DNA from: Solirubrobacterales bacterium 70-9
GTDB taxonomy: Bacteria > Pseudomonadota > Alphaproteobacteria > Acetobacterales > Acetobacteraceae
Direction: 5' to 3'
NCBI GenBank assembly: GCA_903970625.1
Contig: CAJCJG010000160.1
Coordinates: forward strand, 1-37,142
DNA length: 37,142 bases
The position numbers and the translations under genes are program-made. The notes below the pieces were generated by a model. That model was not told the origin of the DNA. It did not search any database and saw only the letters and a list, made by a program, of their open reading frames with translations. Every line of letters begins with the position of its first letter. Position 1 is the first letter of the stretch. Below are positions 34,417 to 37,142 of the stretch, in pieces.

Positions 34417-35604
34417 CTACCCTCGCCGCCGCGCCAGCACGATGCGGTTGGTGTTGGTCCCGCCAGCATTGTTGCCAACACCCCAGCAATTCGCCGTCTT
34501 GGTGAAGCTCTGCCGGTTGACCATCACGCCGAGCAGGTCAAACGGCAGGCCGGCCATGGCGGCCGCCACGTTGCGTTCCAGCAGCACCTTGCCGCCCCTC
34601 ACCTCGCCCACCTCGAACGCCACGAACCCGCCCGGTCGCACCACGCGGGCGAATTCGGTGAAGCACGCCCGCACGAACGCCTCCCACGCGGATGTCGTCC
34701 GGTGCTGGGCGCGCGGGACGTCAGGGTCGATGCCGGCGAACCAGCCGCGCAGCCAGTTGTCGCCCGCGTAGTCCACCACATCGAGAAACGGCGGCGAGGT
34801 GACGATCAGCGCCACCGAGGCATCGGCCAGCCCGGGCGTGGCCTCGGCCGGGCCAGTCGTCAGCAGCGCGGGCGGGTGGGGCGGGGGGCCGCCGTCGGTT
34901 AGAAGGCTTTTGGATTTGCGGAAGATCAGGGTTTTGACGTCGCGCGCGGGCGGTTTTTGCGACCGCTGCGCGTTGATGCGCCGCTGGGCGGTGACGGACG
35001 CCGCCTGATTCGGCGGCAGCGTATAGACGCTGAAAAACCCCGGCGAATGGCCGGTCAGCCGGTTCAGCGCAACCATGCGCAGCCAGTCGTCCGTCGCGTC
35101 CGGCTCGCGTGACAGGAGGTGCCGGCGCAGGGCGACGATTTGCCGCAGCGTGTCGGGATGGTAGAAGGTCAATAGCGGATCGTCCGGTGCCGGCGCCTCG
35201 CCCGTCAAGTCCAGCGACGCGAGCCGGGCGGCGATGGCGGAGATCGTCGGCGGCCCGAGGCGCGGGCGGCACAACAGGGCGCCGAGAGGGAAAATGTCGT
35301 TGGCGGCCGGGCGGCGGCCCATCAACGCGGCCTGGAGGGCCGTGGTGCCTCGGCCGGAGAACGGGTCGTACACCGTCTCGCCCGGCGCGGTCAGGCGGGC
35401 GATGAAGAATTCCGGCAGTTGCGGCTTGAAGCAGGCGCGGTAGCTGACTTCGTGCAGACTGTGCGCGCGGCGCTGCGCCGAGGTCCAGAAGGCGTTCACG
35501 AAATAGCGCAATCCGTCCCGCTCGATCTCCTCCGTCACGGCACCGTCAAACGAGAAGGTGCGCAGCGCGTCGAGAATCGGATCGCTGGGCGCCAGGATTA
35601 GCAC
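34417..35604 (-). CDS. Orphan DNA methyltransferase with motif I ahead of TSPPF
   Basis: The 395-residue protein has an S-adenosylmethionine site VYDPFSGRGTTALQAALMGR (residues 78-97), ANDIFP as acidic loop, and the catalytic motif IV as TSPPFLDVVDYAGDNW (269-284). Later parts read VVRPGGFVAFEVGEV. The motif style (DPFSGxGTT, TSPPF) is that of N6-adenine/N4-cytosine enzymes, but the order is I then IV with about 180 residues between, whereas the common group with these motifs has IV first. The GTG start at 35604 shares a base with the SDR stop. No restriction enzyme gene lies nearby. It could instead modify RNA. Confidence 0.8.
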   Translation of the reverse strand: MLILAPSDPILDALRTFSFDGAVTEEIERDGLRYFVNAFWTSAQRRAHSLHEVSYRACFKPQLPEFFIARLTAPGETVYDPFSGRGTTALQAALMGRRPAANDIFPLGALLCRPRLGPPTISAIAARLASLDLTGEAPAPDDPLLTFYHPDTLRQIVALRRHLLSREPDATDDWLRMVALNRLTGHSPGFFSVYTLPPNQAASVTAQRRINAQRSQKPPARDVKTLIFRKSKSLLTDGGPPPHPPALLTTGPAEATPGLADASVALIVTSPPFLDVVDYAGDNWLRGWFAGIDPDVPRAQHRTTSAWEAFVRACFTEFARVVRPGGFVAFEVGEVRGGKVLLERNVAAAMAGLPFDLLGVMVNRQSFTKTANCWGVGNNAGGTNTNRIVLARRRG

Positions 35605-36365
35605 TATCTCGGCGCCAGCCTAATCGCGCCATCCAGCCGAATAGTCTCGCCGTTCAGCATCCGGTTGGAGACGATGTGCAGCGCGAGATCGGCGTATTCC
35701 GAGGGCACGCCGAGGCGCGGCGGATACGGGACCATGGCGCCAAGGCTGGCCTGCGCCTCCGCCGGAAGCGAGGCCATCATCGGGGTCTGGAACAAGCCCG
35801 GCGCGATGGTGACGACGCGGATGCCGAAGCGGGCCAGTTCGCGAGCCGCCGGCAGCGTCAGGCCGACGACGCCGGCCTTCGAGGCGCCGTAGGCCGGCTG
35901 GCCGATTTGCCCGTCGTAGGCGGCGACCGAGGCCGTGTTGACGATCACGCCGCGCTCCCCGTCCTCGAACGGCTCAAGGCTTTGGGCGCCGGCCGCCACG
36001 AGGCGCATCAGATTAAACGTGCCGATCAGGTTGATGCGGATGACTTTTTCGAACGCGGCGAGCGGCAGCGGCCCGTCGCGGCCGACGACGCGTCCGGGAT
36101 TCACCACGCCTGCGCAATTGACCAGGATGCGGGCCGGCCCGTGGGCGGCGGTCGCGATTGCAAGGGCCGCGACGGCGGAGTCGGAATCCGCCACGTCGCA
36201 GACGGCGGAAATGCCGCCGATGGCGGCGGCCACGCGCGCGGCGCCCTCGGCATTGATGTCGAGCACCGCGACCTTGGCGCCGCCGGCCGCCAGCGCCACC
36301 GCCGTCGCCTCGCCCAACCCGGACCCGCCGCCGGTCACAACGGCCGCCACACCCGCGAGTTGCAT
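35604..36365 (-). CDS. Type-2 3-hydroxyacyl-CoA dehydrogenase-like SDR
   Basis: The 253-residue SDR resembles the HSD17B10/type-2 3-hydroxyacyl-CoA dehydrogenases: VVTGGGSGLGEATAVALAAGGAKVAVLDIN, ILVNCAGVVNPGR, IRINLIGTFNLMR, the Ser in VNTASVAAYDGQIGQ, Tyr/Lys in YGASKAGVVG and APGLFQTPMM. The long VNPGRVVGRDGPLPLAAFEKV segment is typical of the group. It acts on 3-hydroxyacyl-CoA in fatty or branched acid oxidation with NAD. It is divergent from the IlvD/Edd gene with 71 bp between. Confidence 0.92.
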   Translation of the reverse strand: MQLAGVAAVVTGGGSGLGEATAVALAAGGAKVAVLDINAEGAARVAAAIGGISAVCDVADSDSAVAALAIATAAHGPARILVNCAGVVNPGRVVGRDGPLPLAAFEKVIRINLIGTFNLMRLVAAGAQSLEPFEDGERGVIVNTASVAAYDGQIGQPAYGASKAGVVGLTLPAARELARFGIRVVTIAPGLFQTPMMASLPAEAQASLGAMVPYPPRLGVPSEYADLALHIVSNRMLNGETIRLDGAIRLAPR

Positions 36366-36436
36366 TGCCCGACTCCTGCTCTCTGCTGCGACGGACTAGC
36401 ATGGCTCTCGAGTCTCGGGATGGGAAGGCGACGGGC

Positions 36437-37142
36437 ATGGCAAGCGGACTGCGCAAGGGGCTGACCAGCTACGGCGATGCCGGCTTTTCGCTGTTTTTGC
36501 GCAAGGCATTCATCAAGGCGATGGGGTTCTCCGACGACGCGTTGGAGCGGCCGATCGTCGGCATCACCGACACGTATTCGGATTTCAACCCGTGCCACGG
36601 CAACGTCCCGGACCTGATCGCGGCGGCCAAGCGGGGGATCATGCTGGCGGGCGGGCTGCCGATGGCATTCCCGACCATCTCCGTCCACGAGAGTTTTTCC
36701 CACCCGACCAGCATGTTCCTGCGCAACCTGATGGCGCTGGACACGGAGGAGATGATCCGCGCGCAGCCGATGGATTCTGTTTTATTAATTGGGGGATGCG
36801 ACAAGACTCTGCCGGCGCAGATCATGGGCGCCGCCAGCGCCAACATCCCGGCCATCGTGCTACCCACCGGGCCGATGCTGGTCGGCCACTACAAAGGCGA
36901 GGTTCTGGGCGCCTGCACCGACTGCCGGCGCTTGTGGGCGAAGCATCGCGCGGGCGACATCGACGCCGAGGAAATCGAGATCATCAGCGGCCGGCTGGCG
37001 CCGACCAAGGGCACCTGCATGGTCATGGGCACCGCCAGCACGGTCGCGTGCATGGTGGAAGCCATCGGCATGGCGCTGCCGGGCGCCGCGACGGCGCCCG
37101 CAACCCATGCGGACCGGGTGCGGCTGGCGGAAGCGTCGGGCG
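36437..37142 (+). CDS. IlvD/Edd-family dehydratase (3' end outside window)
   Basis: The visible 235 residues match the iron-sulphur dehydratases for dihydroxy acids or sugar acids. Markers are LRKGLTSYGDAGFSLFLRKAF, TDTYSDFNPCHGN (cluster Cys), LAGGLPMAFPTISVHESF, FLRNLMALDTEEMIRAQPMD, LIGGCDKTLPAQIMGA (cluster Cys), GACTDCRR and GTCMVMGTAST. The sequence leans to the sugar-acid (arabonate/xylonate-type) side of the family because of ACTDCRR and MFLRNLMA, but branched-chain acid dehydratase is not excluded. ATG 36437 fits family starts; an in-frame ATG at 36401 would add 12 residues. The active end of the protein lies outside the window. Confidence 0.9.
   Translation, partial: MASGLRKGLTSYGDAGFSLFLRKAFIKAMGFSDDALERPIVGITDTYSDFNPCHGNVPDLIAAAKRGIMLAGGLPMAFPTISVHESFSHPTSMFLRNLMALDTEEMIRAQPMDSVLLIGGCDKTLPAQIMGAASANIPAIVLPTGPMLVGHYKGEVLGACTDCRRLWAKHRAGDIDAEEIEIISGRLAPTKGTCMVMGTASTVACMVEAIGMALPGAATAPATHADRVRLAEASG

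Overview
The window looks like chromosomal DNA from a GC-rich alphaproteobacterium, most likely in the Rhodospirillales/Acetobacteraceae range. The signs are a dusB(nifR3)-ntrB-ntrC order, a fused ispDF gene, hfq next to hflX, tightly packed genes with many 1-8 bp overlaps, frequent GTG starts and codons ending in G or C. The species-level guess is inference. No rRNA, tRNA, CRISPR array, phage module or intact insertion sequence was recognised.

Layout. 1-3.5 kb (minus): dusB, a DUF29 gene, ntrB and the start of ntrC, a nitrogen-control operon with an unusual extra gene. 3.5-4.7 kb (plus): ispDF. 4.7-6.2 kb (minus): a 67-residue peptide with a CxxCH motif followed 3 bp later by a DUF692/MNIO-type iron oxidase, a candidate peptide-modification system and the most interesting locus here. 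6.4-10 kb (plus): acyl-CoA dehydrogenase, a WxxGxW lipoprotein, a HAD phosphatase, a Uma2-family nuclease and a 45-residue protein. 10-12.7 kb (minus): aldo/keto reductase, a gap holding a deleted ParE-toxin relic, a BKACE (DUF849) enzyme and a GFA-family zinc protein. 12.8-14.2 kb (plus): mazG and an exported ClpP-fold serine hydrolase. 14.2-16.7 kb (minus): inositol-phosphatase family protein, hflX, hfq. 17-19.8 kb: YdcZ-like membrane protein, OsmC, and a divergent LysR/SDR pair with a clean LysR box between them.

19.8-28.8 kb is one unbroken minus-strand run: glpK, aldose-dehydrogenase-like AKR, acyl-CoA dehydrogenase, TetR/RutR-like regulator, then a sugar ABC importer (Tat-exported binding protein, permease, double ATPase, permease) whose four genes overlap or nearly abut, with a good sigma-70-like promoter ahead of the binding protein. 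28.9-33.7 kb: VOC protein, bile-acid/sodium symporter family protein, ABM-fold protein, SDR, pncC-like amidase, old yellow enzyme and a divergent ArsR-type regulator with a palindromic operator. 33.7-37.1 kb: a proline-rich hypothetical protein, an orphan DNA methylase, a type-2 3-hydroxyacyl-CoA dehydrogenase-like SDR and the 5' part of an IlvD/Edd dehydratase.

How the genes fit together. Housekeeping functions (tRNA modification, nitrogen control, isoprenoid precursors, Hfq RNA regulation, NTP cleansing) are interleaved with accessory catabolic and detoxification genes. The importer, aldose dehydrogenase, glycerol kinase and IlvD/Edd dehydratase would suit uptake and oxidative breakdown of a sugar or polyol; no substrate can be named from sequence alone.
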